A stretch of DNA of 64,000 bases. It comes from JAUIAI01 sp050633665 (GTDB lineage Bacteria > Pseudomonadota > Gammaproteobacteria > Burkholderiales > Burkholderiaceae_E). The stretch lies in NCBI GenBank assembly GCA_050633665.1, contig JBOEGY010000006.1:62001-126000 (forward strand), given 5' to 3'. Position 1 is the stretch's first letter. Every line of letters starts with the position of its first letter. The notes under the pieces are model-generated. The model did no database searches and had not been told where the DNA came from. It saw only the letters and a list, made by a program, of their open reading frames with translations. This document shows positions 1 to 8,826 of this stretch, piece after piece. The translations under genes were made by a program, and so were the position numbers.

Positions 1-1
1 C

Positions 2-304
2 TTCACAGTCGCAGAGCTGCTCGAATACGAAGCAATGGGACTGGCTGAACATGGCAAGGGCGCGCAGGTAATTCTTGATGGTGTCACCCAGAAAGATGGC
101 AGGCTGCCGGTGAATCCGTCAGGTGGCCTGAAGTCAAAAGGTCATCCGATTGGCGCGACCGGCGTGTCGCAACATGTCATGGCCGCCATGCAATTGTCAG
201 GGCAGGCCGGCGATATGCAAGTGAATAACGCCGGGCTGGGCGCGGTTTTCAATATGGGGGGGTCGTCAGTTGCCAACTACCTCAGCATTCTGCAAGCGTC
301 ATGA
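2..304 (+). CDS. Thiolase (SCP-x type), C-terminal end
   Basis: Only the last 100 residues are present; the 5' part lies outside the window. The segment carries the C-terminal thiolase block with the conserved His in GHPIGATG (around residues 53-60 of the fragment) and the motif NMGGSSVANY near the end, typical of the thiolase/acetyl-CoA acetyltransferase branch related to SCP-x and lipid-transfer thiolases. Known role of the family: CoA-dependent cleavage of 3-oxoacyl-CoA at the end of a beta-oxidation cycle. Its stop codon overlaps the ATG of the following acyl-CoA ligase by 4 bp (ATGA), so the two are translationally coupled. The substrate cannot be told from the fragment; fatty acid or steroid side-chain oxidation is an inference from neighbours. 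Confidence 0.88.
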   Translation, partial: FTVAELLEYEAMGLAEHGKGAQVILDGVTQKDGRLPVNPSGGLKSKGHPIGATGVSQHVMAAMQLSGQAGDMQVNNAGLGAVFNMGGSSVANYLSILQAS

Positions 305-1893
305 ACGCTGCTCAGGTAATGAATCTGGCGCAATTGCTTCGCCAGACGGCGCGTCAGTTTCCAGATCTTCCCGGTCTGATTCATGGCGATACCCATCTGA
401 CCTGGCGCCAGCTCGACGAACGGGTTGATGCGTTGGTTGCGGCGTTGCGCCAGAAGGGCTTGCAGCAAGGCGATCGTATCCTGGTTCAGTCGCGCAATAA
501 CCTGGCCTTGTTCGAAAGTTGCTGGGTGGCTTTCAGGATGGGCTGCGTCTGGGTGCCAACCAATTTCCGGCTGACGCCGCCCGAGGTGGCATATCTCGGC
601 AAATCCAGCGGTGCTGTTGCAATGCTGGCAGAACCCGACTTCGCCGAGCATGTGCAAGCAGTCAGTGCGGCTTCTGATTCACTGACTCATGTGGTCTGGA
701 TCGGCGAGTCTGCGGCAGATGGCATGACGGGTGACGTCTATGAAGACCTCGTTAGCCGGCATCTGGGTCAGCAAGCCGACGAGTCGGTTGTCGGGGCGGA
801 CGATCCGCTCTGGTTTTTCTATACCTCCGGGACCACGGGCGCACCCAAGGCTGGCATTCTGACCCATGGTCAGATGGCGTTTGTCGTCACCAATCACCTG
901 GCCGATCTGATTCCGGGTACGACCGAAAAAGACTGTTCCATCGCGGTTGCTCCGCTCTCGCACGGGGCGGGTATTCACATGTTGCTCAATGTGGCGCGTG
1001 GCGCCGCGACGGTTCTGCCCGAGAGTGACCGGCTGGTTCCCGAAGAGGTCTGGCGCCTGGTTGAGAAGCACAAGGTATCGAATCTGTTTACGGTGCCAAC
1101 GATCGTCAAGCGGCTGGTCGAGGACTCGTCCGTTGATCAGTTCGATCATTCGTCGTTGCGATATCTGATTTACGCGGGCGCACCGATGTACCGCTCAGAC
1201 CAAAAGTTCGCCCTGGAAAAACTCGGTAAGGTTCTGGTCCAGTATTTTGGTCTCGGTGAAGTCACCGGATGCATAACCGTGCTCAATCGGGAATCCCATA
1301 GCGCTGATGACGACGACCCCGATGCCAATGTCGGTTCATGCGGACGACCGCGCACCGGGATGGAAGTAGGCATTCTCGATGAGCAGTTGCAGCGTTTGCC
1401 AGTCGGTGAGGTGGGTGAAATCTGTTGTCGGGGGCCGGCTGTTTTCGCAGGCTATCACGCCAACGATGAAGCCACCGCCAAAGCATTGCGGGGCGGCTGG
1501 TTTCATACCGGCGATCTGGGCCGCATCGATGAACGGGGCTTTCTGACTATTACAGGCCGGGAGTCCGATATGTATATTTCGGGTGGCTCCAATGTCTACC
1601 CGCGCGAGGTTGAGGAAGTCCTGCTCAGCCACTCCGAGGTGGCAGAGGTCGCAGTACTCGGGGTTCCCGATCAGAAGTGGGGAGAGGTCGGACTGGCGGT
1701 CGTCGTGCCTCGTAATCCGGCCGAACCGCCCGCCGCGCACCAATTGCTCGCTCACCTCGAAGGACGTTGCGCACGCTATCGATGGCCAGCCAGTTTTGTG
1801 ATCTGGCCGGCTTTGCCGAAGTCTGGTTATGGCAAGGTCACGAAGAAAATCATTCGAGAGCAGCTGATTGAAAGGGGCGAACTTTCTGTCTGA
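301..1893 (+). CDS. Acyl-CoA synthetase (AMP-forming ligase)
   Basis: A 530-residue ANL-superfamily enzyme that activates a carboxylic acid through an acyl-adenylate to the CoA thioester. Visible motifs in order: the P-loop-like YTSGTTGAPK (about residue 175), GWFHTGDLG (about 400), the hinge GRESDMYISGGSNVYPREVE (about 420-440) and the C-terminal catalytic lysine region PKSGYGKVTKK (about 507-517). Length is normal for class I acyl-CoA synthetases. The ATG overlaps the thiolase stop by 4 bp, suggesting a beta-oxidation-like operon. Substrate is unknown; medium or long chain fatty acids, or cyclic/aromatic acids, are all possible. Confidence 0.9.
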   Translation: MNAAQVMNLAQLLRQTARQFPDLPGLIHGDTHLTWRQLDERVDALVAALRQKGLQQGDRILVQSRNNLALFESCWVAFRMGCVWVPTNFRLTPPEVAYLGKSSGAVAMLAEPDFAEHVQAVSAASDSLTHVVWIGESAADGMTGDVYEDLVSRHLGQQADESVVGADDPLWFFYTSGTTGAPKAGILTHGQMAFVVTNHLADLIPGTTEKDCSIAVAPLSHGAGIHMLLNVARGAATVLPESDRLVPEEVWRLVEKHKVSNLFTVPTIVKRLVEDSSVDQFDHSSLRYLIYAGAPMYRSDQKFALEKLGKVLVQYFGLGEVTGCITVLNRESHSADDDDPDANVGSCGRPRTGMEVGILDEQLQRLPVGEVGEICCRGPAVFAGYHANDEATAKALRGGWFHTGDLGRIDERGFLTITGRESDMYISGGSNVYPREVEEVLLSHSEVAEVAVLGVPDQKWGEVGLAVVVPRNPAEPPAAHQLLAHLEGRCARYRWPASFVIWPALPKSGYGKVTKKIIREQLIERGELSV

Positions 1894-1914
1894 TTCTGTT
1901 CGGCCAGGGTGCGG

Positions 1915-2955
1915 TCAGTCCAGTGGTGCCTGCAACACGAGTTGGCCGACTGTCTGCATCTTGAAATGCTGTTGATCAACTCCCGGGCCTTTGAAGTCAA
2001 TACTGCGGCGTATCAGCGCGTAAGTCAGTTGCCAGCGTTCTCCGATCGAAGCGGTCAGCCCGATAAACACATCGCCCTGGAGCGGTTGCGAACTGACCCG
2101 GCTCTGGTAGCCATAGGTGTCGCCGTCGATACTGGCGTCATAGGCTACCGCACGTAAAGACGCGCCGGCAATGACTCCCCAGTGCCTGACCTTGCGAACA
2201 ATCGGGTTGGCCAGGCGCGCCGGTCGCGGCATATTCATTTGGCGGGCGTCCGGCCCCGCAGCCACGGCAAGCCCGATACCGGCCTGAGTCAGCAGATTGC
2301 CAACAGACAGTTCGTAGCGGGCATTCAACACCAACGGTGTGCGGCCTTCCGGATCAGCTTTCGCCAACTGAGTTGTACAGGCGAGATGCAGGTTAATGCC
2401 CAGTCGCGGCCGAATCTGATTGCCCCATATCTGGACCTGGGCCACGCCCAGAATGTCATGCAAACCGTTTTGAACTTGTTCGCCCAGCGCGGCCGGTCCG
2501 GTAATGCCGATTTCCAACTTCGCCATGGCGTGATTGCTCTTGCCGCCCACAGAGCGGCTGATTACACTCTGCCCGGCTTGCAGATAAAGCAATGCCCCCA
2601 GCGGCCTGTCGTCGGGGTCTACAGTGGTATTGAGTCGTGAGTTCTGAGAGTAGATATCCTGGCCAAGAGAGATGAACCGTCTTGCTGCCGGGTTGCCCAG
2701 ACTGCCCGGCAACCGCAGACAATTAGCCGGGGCAAAGCGACGATTTGACTGTGCGCGACGGAGCCAGTCGATACGCCCTCCGCTTGAATACCACCGGTCA
2801 TCGGGTCGATTGCCGGTGAATTCGTCATTGTCAACATGGATGGCCAACCGGGACAGATCCGGCCAGTCGGCCGCTGCGGCGGGAAACGCACCGAGCGCCA
2901 GAAGACAGGCAAGCAGGTCAATGCCGATACGAGCCTTGAGACTTGATTGAAGCAT
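1915..2955 (-). CDS. Lipid A deacylase LpxR family outer-membrane protein
   Basis: A 346-residue exported protein of the LpxR / DUF2219 family. A hydrophobic signal sequence occupies residues 1-28 (cleavage after AAAA). The mature N-terminus has the family block VDNDEFTGNRPDDRWYSSGG, whose Asn-Asp pair matches the active-site Asn/Asp of Salmonella LpxR, and the middle has GPAALGEQVQNGLHDILG, where the His matches the catalytic histidine. Known LpxR is a 12-stranded outer-membrane barrel that removes the 3'-acyloxyacyl chain of lipid A. Enzymatic activity here is inferred. It is transcribed towards the acyl-CoA ligase and ends 21 bp from it, with no partner gene in the same direction. Confidence 0.82.
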   Translation of the reverse strand: MLQSSLKARIGIDLLACLLALGAFPAAAADWPDLSRLAIHVDNDEFTGNRPDDRWYSSGGRIDWLRRAQSNRRFAPANCLRLPGSLGNPAARRFISLGQDIYSQNSRLNTTVDPDDRPLGALLYLQAGQSVISRSVGGKSNHAMAKLEIGITGPAALGEQVQNGLHDILGVAQVQIWGNQIRPRLGINLHLACTTQLAKADPEGRTPLVLNARYELSVGNLLTQAGIGLAVAAGPDARQMNMPRPARLANPIVRKVRHWGVIAGASLRAVAYDASIDGDTYGYQSRVSSQPLQGDVFIGLTASIGERWQLTYALIRRSIDFKGPGVDQQHFKMQTVGQLVLQAPLD

Positions 2956-3178
2956 GCCGCAATTCTCGCAGCTTTCGGCACTCGTTGGTCATTACACCTG
3001 AAATACTTTTGGGGTGCCTGCTGGGAATCAACGGCCGCTTCAGAAGGCTGAATGGAGGCGCCCGCGGCCGACCTGCGGCGGGTTGTTTAATCCAGACAAG
3101 CAATACCGCCACTGACCGCGCCTGGGGGCGCGTCTGTCCGGCCGATCAACCGTTCGTGGCTCGGCGGATGAGAATGGC

Positions 3179-5089
3179 ATGATGAGATTGTTTCCACGTG
3201 CCAGCAAGCCAGCGAGCCCTTCGCAGACGGCCAGCTCGGGCTCCAGCGATTGGCTGGCGCCTGATTTGCCGCGCGTATCGGCAAGCGGTTGCCTGTTGGT
3301 CTTCAGTCTGTTGCTGATCATCACTCAAGCTGGCATGGGCAGTCTGCTCTGGAGCAATCTTCAGTCCAAACTCTCGACCGAGGCGCAGATGCGGATTGCC
3401 GCGTTTGACAGCATGATCGGGCGCACGATTACAGACCTCCAGAGAACCGGCGCCCTGATGCTTGCCAATTGCAACTCCGGCGGACGGGAAGTCCTCATTC
3501 AGCAAAGCCTGCAGAGCAAAATTGTCAGCCAGATTCACTGGGCGCCTGCCGGCGGCTTCGGGACTTGCTCACCAATTGAATCAGATCAACTTCGAATCGC
3601 CCATGACTTAGACCTGGTCCGCTCGCAGACCGACAACCTGGGTCAGGACGTCATCCTGAGTAGTAACCAGACCAGTCTGCTGATTGGCTGGCCTCTGAAG
3701 ACTGGGGGATACCTCATCGGAGAGATTGCCCACAACCGTGCGCTTGCCGTGCTGGGCCTTAACAACAGCCGAGAATTGCGGGCTGTCACCCGTCGCTGGG
3801 ATGGTCCGGTCCTGAGCGATTCCGCTGGTCTGATTGAACCAATGACTCCGGTCTCCCGGTCTGATCTAGGCGGGCCTGCTTCTGCCTGGCCACTGATTCA
3901 GATGATTCGGGTAACCGTGCAAAGCGACCGTTTCCCTCTGGCAGTTGAGATGCTCACCACGCCGGTCGCGTTGTTGAAATCAGCCTCGCGCTATGCATTG
4001 GCTGGCCTGGCTTTGGCCGTTGTGGTCACGTTGATTGTGATTGCATTTGCCAATGTCGCGCTGGCCAGAAGAATCAGTCTGGAGCGGCGCCTGAAGATCG
4101 CGCTTCGCAAGCGTCAGTTCGAACCGGTCATTCAGCCCATTGTCGACGCGCAGACCGGGATTTGCCGGGGGGGCGAAGTCTTAATGCGGTGGCGGCATCC
4201 CGCCCGCGGGCTCCTCGCGCCGGCCGAATTTCTGGGTCTGGCAGACAAGATGGGCCTGACAGCGGAAATGACGATGATGATCATCGCGCGGGCTAGAGAT
4301 CAGTTGATTCCGGTGCTGAAGAACCATCCCGAACTGTATTTTTCATTCAATGTCGAAGCGTCGCAGCTCCGCGACCCGGCTTTCGGACGGCAACTTGAGC
4401 AGTTGTTTGAGTCAGACGACGTTCAACCGACGAATGTGGTTCTTGAACTGGTTGAGAGAGAAGCGATCGACGCACAGGCAAGAGTGGCACTGGCACGCCT
4501 GCGAGGCAAAGGATATCGGGTCGCGATTGATGACTTTGGTACTGGACAGAGTTCACTGGCCCTACTGTCTGAAATTGAATTCGACGTCTTGAAGATCGAC
4601 CGGAGTTTTATCACTTCAATCGGCGATACGGATGTTGGCCGGCCGGTGCTCGATGCGATTCTGGAGTTGGCCCGGCAATTGAACGTCGGCACCATTGCAG
4701 AAGGTGTTGAAACGCCAGAGCAGCACGCTTTACTGGTTGAAGGAGGCGTGAAGTCGATTCAAGGGTATCTCGTGAGCAAGCCAATGCCAGTCGCCCAGTT
4801 CGGGCAATGGTTGTACTCGCGCAAGAACCACAAAGCCTACGCCAGATCAGAGAATGACCCGACAGCGAGACCGGCACCGGAGCGTCTTTCTTCGTCAGCG
4901 ACGCCAACAGTTACCGCTAATCCGTTTATCGCCGATGCGCTGGCCGATGACGCAGCAGATGAAGCGACTTCTGCCGATGGGGTATATGCCCGCCACGCTA
5001 CAAAAAAGGAACGTTTTCCGCAGAACAGTCCCCGCAGGCAATGGGCCAATCATTTTGCCAGTGACATGAACGCTTTCGTCCCGATATGA
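3179..5089 (+). CDS. CSS-motif / EAL cyclic-di-GMP phosphodiesterase
   Basis: A 636-residue membrane protein predicted to hydrolyse c-di-GMP. Order: cytoplasmic tail, TM1 (about 37-59), periplasmic CSS-type sensor with cysteines at 98 and 130, TM2 (about 272-296), then an EAL domain (about 305-540) and a low-complexity tail of about 95 residues. Catalytic positions look complete: E333 in EVL, N391, E426, D451-D452 in DDFGTG, K472, E508/E511 in AEGVE, Q528. In E. coli CSS-EAL proteins the two periplasmic cysteines form a redox-sensitive disulfide that restrains activity. Two adjacent ATG codons are available and no strong ribosome binding site is seen. The stop overlaps the ATG of the DEP protein by 4 bp. 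Confidence 0.9.
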   Translation: MMRLFPRASKPASPSQTASSGSSDWLAPDLPRVSASGCLLVFSLLLIITQAGMGSLLWSNLQSKLSTEAQMRIAAFDSMIGRTITDLQRTGALMLANCNSGGREVLIQQSLQSKIVSQIHWAPAGGFGTCSPIESDQLRIAHDLDLVRSQTDNLGQDVILSSNQTSLLIGWPLKTGGYLIGEIAHNRALAVLGLNNSRELRAVTRRWDGPVLSDSAGLIEPMTPVSRSDLGGPASAWPLIQMIRVTVQSDRFPLAVEMLTTPVALLKSASRYALAGLALAVVVTLIVIAFANVALARRISLERRLKIALRKRQFEPVIQPIVDAQTGICRGGEVLMRWRHPARGLLAPAEFLGLADKMGLTAEMTMMIIARARDQLIPVLKNHPELYFSFNVEASQLRDPAFGRQLEQLFESDDVQPTNVVLELVEREAIDAQARVALARLRGKGYRVAIDDFGTGQSSLALLSEIEFDVLKIDRSFITSIGDTDVGRPVLDAILELARQLNVGTIAEGVETPEQHALLVEGGVKSIQGYLVSKPMPVAQFGQWLYSRKNHKAYARSENDPTARPAPERLSSSATPTVTANPFIADALADDAADEATSADGVYARHATKKERFPQNSPRRQWANHFASDMNAFVPI

Positions 5090-5721
5090 ACGCTCCAACT
5101 CTTGCCCGTCACCTGCAGCGTCGAGATCCGCCCAGTACCAGTCCGACCGGAATCTCAACTGTCAATATCGACGATCTGGCTGCTGTCACGCGTCTGATCG
5201 GCCGTGACCCGGATTTTGAAATTCGCGATCATTACTATCGTCTGCGGCGCTATAAGTCGTGCTTTTACGGCAAAGCGCTGGTGGACTATCTTGGCACAAC
5301 GTTTCAGATCAGTCGTGGTCAGGCGTTGCGCCTGGGGCAGCAACTGGAGGCAAGCGATTACTTGCTGCATGTGGCAGGCGAGCACCCGTTCAAGGACGAA
5401 CACCTGCTTTTTCGGATCGGCCCCGGCCCACAGGGGATTCAAGTGGCTGACCCGGGGCTTGACCTGATTTACCTGGCCGAGCTGGCGCAGGCAATGAGAG
5501 GCAAAGACGGACTGTCGTATGGGCCCCGCTATCGCCGGTTCGTTCGATTCCCCAATTGTTTTCGCGGTCAGGAGGCGGTGACCTGGATCGCGCGCTATTG
5601 CGACGTGTCGCGCGAACGTGCCGTGCAGATTGGCAGTGGCATGTTAAGAGCCAACTATATTCAGCATCTCTACGATGAGCACTCGTTTCAGGATGGCAAT
5701 CTGCTCTATCAGTTCATTTGA
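5086..5721 (+). CDS. Tandem DEP-domain protein
   Basis: A 211-residue soluble protein made almost entirely of two DEP-like winged-helix domains (about 30-112 and 126-211). Each repeat shows the pattern of a basic stretch, then C/NCFxGxxxVxWL-like residues (SCFYGKALVDYL; NCFRGQEAVTWI), and an ending HxFxDxxLLYxF-like block (HPFKDEHLLFRI; HSFQDGNLLYQF). No signal peptide, membrane segment or enzyme domain is visible. DEP domains are best known as membrane- or receptor-docking modules in eukaryotic signalling and are uncommon as stand-alone bacterial proteins. The 4-bp ATGA overlap with the CSS-EAL gene suggests that it works with that phosphodiesterase, perhaps as adaptor or effector; this is inference. 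Confidence 0.8.
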   Translation: MNAPTLARHLQRRDPPSTSPTGISTVNIDDLAAVTRLIGRDPDFEIRDHYYRLRRYKSCFYGKALVDYLGTTFQISRGQALRLGQQLEASDYLLHVAGEHPFKDEHLLFRIGPGPQGIQVADPGLDLIYLAELAQAMRGKDGLSYGPRYRRFVRFPNCFRGQEAVTWIARYCDVSRERAVQIGSGMLRANYIQHLYDEHSFQDGNLLYQFI

Positions 5722-5726
5722 TCTGA

Positions 5727-5745
5727 CTGGATAGTCCAGCTTTTT
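5727..5745 (+). terminator. Possible rho-independent terminator
   Basis: A short hairpin, CTGGA / TAG / TCCAG, is followed by C and five T residues, a few bases after the DEP gene stop. The stem is only 5 bp, so this is a weak candidate. It would separate the signalling pair from the SDR-MaoC genes. Confidence 0.4.
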
Positions 5746-5793
5746 CGGGCGATAACTTGAGCTGATATAAACTGACTGCGCATAGGAGGAGAC

Positions 5794-6708
5794 ATGAGCG
5801 CAGAACTTCAAGACAAAGTTATCGTAGTTACCGGTGCCGGCCAGGGGATTGGCCGCGAGTTTGCTCTGGCCGCTGCGGCCGCCGGAGCCAAGGTGGTAGT
5901 CAATGACCTGGGGACATCAGCCAGCGGCGAGGGTGAGGACGCCAGCGCAGCCGGAGTCGTCGCCGATGAGATCATCGCCGCGGGCGGCAAAGCGGTACCC
6001 AGCACTGACAGTGTTGCCGAGTGGCAATCAGCCAATCAAATCATCAAGACGGCTATAGATCACTTTGGTCGGGTAGACGGTGTCATCAATAACGCCGGCA
6101 TCCTGCGCGACCGGATGTTCTTCAAGATGAATCTCGAAGAATGGCAGTCAGTAATCAATGTTCACCTGAGCGGCAGCTTCTTTGTCTCCAGAGCGGCTGC
6201 GAACTATTTTCGAGATCAGGGAAGCGGCGCTTATATCCACATGACGTCTACTTCCGGGTTGGTCGGTAATTTCGGCCAGGCCAATTACGCGGCCGCCAAG
6301 ATGGGCATCGTTGGCTTGTCGAAATCGATTGCCCTTGACATGTCACGCGCAAACGTCCGCTCGAACTGCATTTCGCCGTTCGCCTGGAGCCGCCTGATTG
6401 GCACTATTCCGAGTGAAACTGAAGCAGAGAAAGAGCGGGTTGAGCGCATGAAGCGCATGCAGGCCAATCAGATTGCGCCGCTTGCCGTGTACCTGATGTC
6501 TGATGAAGCCCAGGACATCACCGGCCAGATCTTTGGCGTAAGGGCCAATGAGATATTCCTGTTCAATCACAACCGGCCGGTTCGCACTGTGCATCGCGGC
6601 GAGGGCTGGACGCCAAAGACCATAGGTGAACATGCGATGGCTGCGTTGCGCCCATCACTGATTCCGCTTGAACGCTCACCGGAAGTGTTTTGCTGGGATC
6701 CGGTTTAA
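5794..6708 (+). CDS. Short-chain dehydrogenase (HSD17B4-like 3-hydroxyacyl-CoA dehydrogenase)
   Basis: A 304-residue classical SDR enzyme. The NAD(P) motif is GAGQGIGRE near residues 14-22, the NNAG motif is at about 100, and the catalytic Ser and YxxxK appear as STSG and YAAAK near 150-170. The long C-terminal part after the core, with WTPKTIGEHAM, is typical of dehydrogenases resembling the first domain of peroxisomal multifunctional enzyme type 2. A strong AGGAGG lies 6 bp before the ATG. The next gene is a MaoC hydratase resembling the second domain of the same eukaryotic enzyme, so the pair likely performs hydration and dehydrogenation of 2-enoyl-CoA. Substrate unknown. Confidence 0.88.
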   Translation: MSAELQDKVIVVTGAGQGIGREFALAAAAAGAKVVVNDLGTSASGEGEDASAAGVVADEIIAAGGKAVPSTDSVAEWQSANQIIKTAIDHFGRVDGVINNAGILRDRMFFKMNLEEWQSVINVHLSGSFFVSRAAANYFRDQGSGAYIHMTSTSGLVGNFGQANYAAAKMGIVGLSKSIALDMSRANVRSNCISPFAWSRLIGTIPSETEAEKERVERMKRMQANQIAPLAVYLMSDEAQDITGQIFGVRANEIFLFNHNRPVRTVHRGEGWTPKTIGEHAMAALRPSLIPLERSPEVFCWDPV

Positions 6709-6733
6709 GCCAGCTTATTCCTCTGGAGACGAC

Positions 6734-7648
6734 ATGACGATCAACTATCAGAAGCTTAAGGCATGGCCGTTTGAAACGGTGCGCCATCACTACGATTGGA
6801 AAGACGCTGCGCTCTATGCCCTGAGCATCGGGTATGCCGCTGATCCAATGAATGAATCCGAGCTGAAATTCGTATATGAAGGGGTTGCCGGCGCCGAGGC
6901 CGATGGCAAAGGTGAACTGATTGCCGTGCCGACAATGGCTGTTGTTCTGGCAACGCCGGGGTTCTGGCCCAAACATCCTGACTCCGGCATTGACTGGGTT
7001 AAGGTGCTTCACGGCGAGCAGCAACTGACCTTGCACAAGCCGCTGCCGGCTAGCGCGACGCTGCTCAGTACGAATTCAATTGAAAAAATCATCGATAAAG
7101 GTGAGGGTCGGGGCGCCATTCTGGTTCAGCAACGTCAGTTGCTCGATGAAGCTACCGGTGATCTGATCGCTACTGTAGAGTCGCTGACCTTTTGTCGTGG
7201 CGATGGTGGGTTTTCAGCATTGCCTGACAACGGCCCGGCGGGTGGTGATGAGCCGGCCGCGCCAAAGCCGAAAGTGCCTGAGCGCGCGCCTGATCTGAGT
7301 TGCGAACTGAAAGTGCCGGCGAATACGGCGCTTTTCTATCGGCTGTGCGCTGATCTGAATCCTTTGCATGCCGATCCGAAAGTGGCTGCTGACGCTGGGT
7401 TCAAGCAACCCATCCTGCACGGGCTGGCAAGCTACGGAGTCGCAGCGCATGCCATTCTCAAAACCTGTTGTGATCTGGATCCCGCCCGACTGAAATCGAT
7501 TGGCTTGCGCTTCAGCTCACCGGTTTATCCGGGCGAAACCCTGATCACTGATATCTGGAAAACCGATCTGGGGATTCAGTTTCAGACACGGGTCGCCGAG
7601 CGCGACATAGTTGCCCTGTCTCATGGCATTGCCCAGGTTGCAGACTAA
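6734..7648 (+). CDS. MaoC-family enoyl-CoA hydratase (hydratase 2 type)
   Basis: A 304-residue double hot-dog protein related to the hydratase-2 part of peroxisomal multifunctional enzyme type 2. The N-terminus (WPFETVRHHYDWKDAALYAL) is characteristic of the group. The C-terminal half holds the hydratase signature: LCADLNPLHADP with Asp and His catalytic residues, then KQPILHGLASYG. I choose the ATG at 6734, preceded by CTGGAGACGAC, rather than an in-frame ATG further upstream inside the SDR gene. Predicted role: stereospecific hydration of 2-enoyl-CoA, feeding the SDR just upstream (25 bp gap). Confidence 0.88.
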   Translation: MTINYQKLKAWPFETVRHHYDWKDAALYALSIGYAADPMNESELKFVYEGVAGAEADGKGELIAVPTMAVVLATPGFWPKHPDSGIDWVKVLHGEQQLTLHKPLPASATLLSTNSIEKIIDKGEGRGAILVQQRQLLDEATGDLIATVESLTFCRGDGGFSALPDNGPAGGDEPAAPKPKVPERAPDLSCELKVPANTALFYRLCADLNPLHADPKVAADAGFKQPILHGLASYGVAAHAILKTCCDLDPARLKSIGLRFSSPVYPGETLITDIWKTDLGIQFQTRVAERDIVALSHGIAQVAD

Positions 7649-7652
7649 CCGT

Positions 7653-8735
7653 TCATAGTGCGCGGATCACGCGCGCCAACAATCCGTCCACCGCATCTGC
7701 TTTGATCCAGCGCGTCACCACAATGACATTCTGGGTTGGCAGGTGCGCGACGACCGAACTACCTGCGCCGATGCCGCAATAAGTATCTTCCGGGGCAGAT
7801 GGAAACAAATCCAAGGCGCTGTTCAGCCAGACCAGGTAGCCGTAAAACGGGGCAATTGAACACGGTGTGCGCATCTGTTCAAGCCACCTGGCCGACAAAA
7901 TCTGACGGCCTTGCCAGATGCCGTTAGCCATCAGCAGGCGAGCGATCAGGGATTGATCGAGCGCACTGATCTGGATGCCGCCGCCCCAATGACTCCCGCC
8001 GGGAACGCTCTGGATTTTTTCGCCGGCCACGTCGATCCAGCTATTGTCGTAACCGTGCCAACGCCAGGTATCAGACAAGCCTAGCGGCTGGCCGATAAAT
8101 TCATCGAACACGGCGGGCAGGGCGCGACCGAAAAGATGCGCCAGTGCAAGCGACAACTGGTTGATACGAACATCGTTGTATTCCCAGTAGGTTCCTGGTT
8201 GGCTGGCGGGGCGTTCAGTGCCTTTGCCCGGCCAACTGGCCGGATCGGGCAGCGGCGGTTCGAATGACAGACGCCGGTAATGATCAACCTGATCGGAAAC
8301 AGAAAACAATTCACCGCGCCATTCGCTCGTTTGTTGCAGCAAATGCTCCCAGGTGATGGCCCGGTTCTGCTCGCTGTCAAAACCGATGCCTGGCAGGGTC
8401 CGGCTGACCGGTTCCGAGGTCGATTTCAGCAAACCCTGATCAAAGGCTATCCCGGCCAACAACGCGAGATAAGTCTTGGCGATACTAAATGTCAGATCTG
8501 CCCGATCAGGCGTTCCCCACCGACACTGCTCGATACCATTCCGGAGCACCAGGCCACTGGCCGGACCGCGATCAAAGACCGGCCCTAGCAGACGGTTCCA
8601 GGGCGGGAGATCGTTCAGATGAATGCCCCAGTTGTCTGCGTCGATCGACGGGTCCCGAGCCCAATCGGTTTCGTGTGCGCGGGCATAGTCGCGTACGTCG
8701 GCCCAGTTGGGGTGATGTTTTGTATCGGAAGTCAT
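7653..8735 (-). CDS. Beta-lactamase-family serine hydrolase
   Basis: A 360-residue protein of the serine beta-lactamase / D-alanyl-D-alanine carboxypeptidase-like hydrolase family (class C fold). The nucleophile motif SxxK is S84-I-A-K87, and the second active-site motif is around Y186-N187 in YWEYNDVRIN. No signal peptide is evident, suggesting a cytoplasmic esterase, amidase or lactonase rather than a cell-wall enzyme. An in-frame start 102 bp further upstream exists, but the ATG at 8735 is preferred because it avoids overlap with the divergent gene at 8827. It ends 4 bp from the MaoC stop (convergent). True substrate cannot be inferred. Confidence 0.82.
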   Translation of the reverse strand: MTSDTKHHPNWADVRDYARAHETDWARDPSIDADNWGIHLNDLPPWNRLLGPVFDRGPASGLVLRNGIEQCRWGTPDRADLTFSIAKTYLALLAGIAFDQGLLKSTSEPVSRTLPGIGFDSEQNRAITWEHLLQQTSEWRGELFSVSDQVDHYRRLSFEPPLPDPASWPGKGTERPASQPGTYWEYNDVRINQLSLALAHLFGRALPAVFDEFIGQPLGLSDTWRWHGYDNSWIDVAGEKIQSVPGGSHWGGGIQISALDQSLIARLLMANGIWQGRQILSARWLEQMRTPCSIAPFYGYLVWLNSALDLFPSAPEDTYCGIGAGSSVVAHLPTQNVIVVTRWIKADAVDGLLARVIRAL

Positions 8736-8826
8736 CGGCGTGTCTCTGTTCGCGGGAATTGGTTCAACACTTGGTACAGTAGCAGTCCTGCCACCGCCTG
8801 ACTTTCGACTCGACCGATACCTGCCA

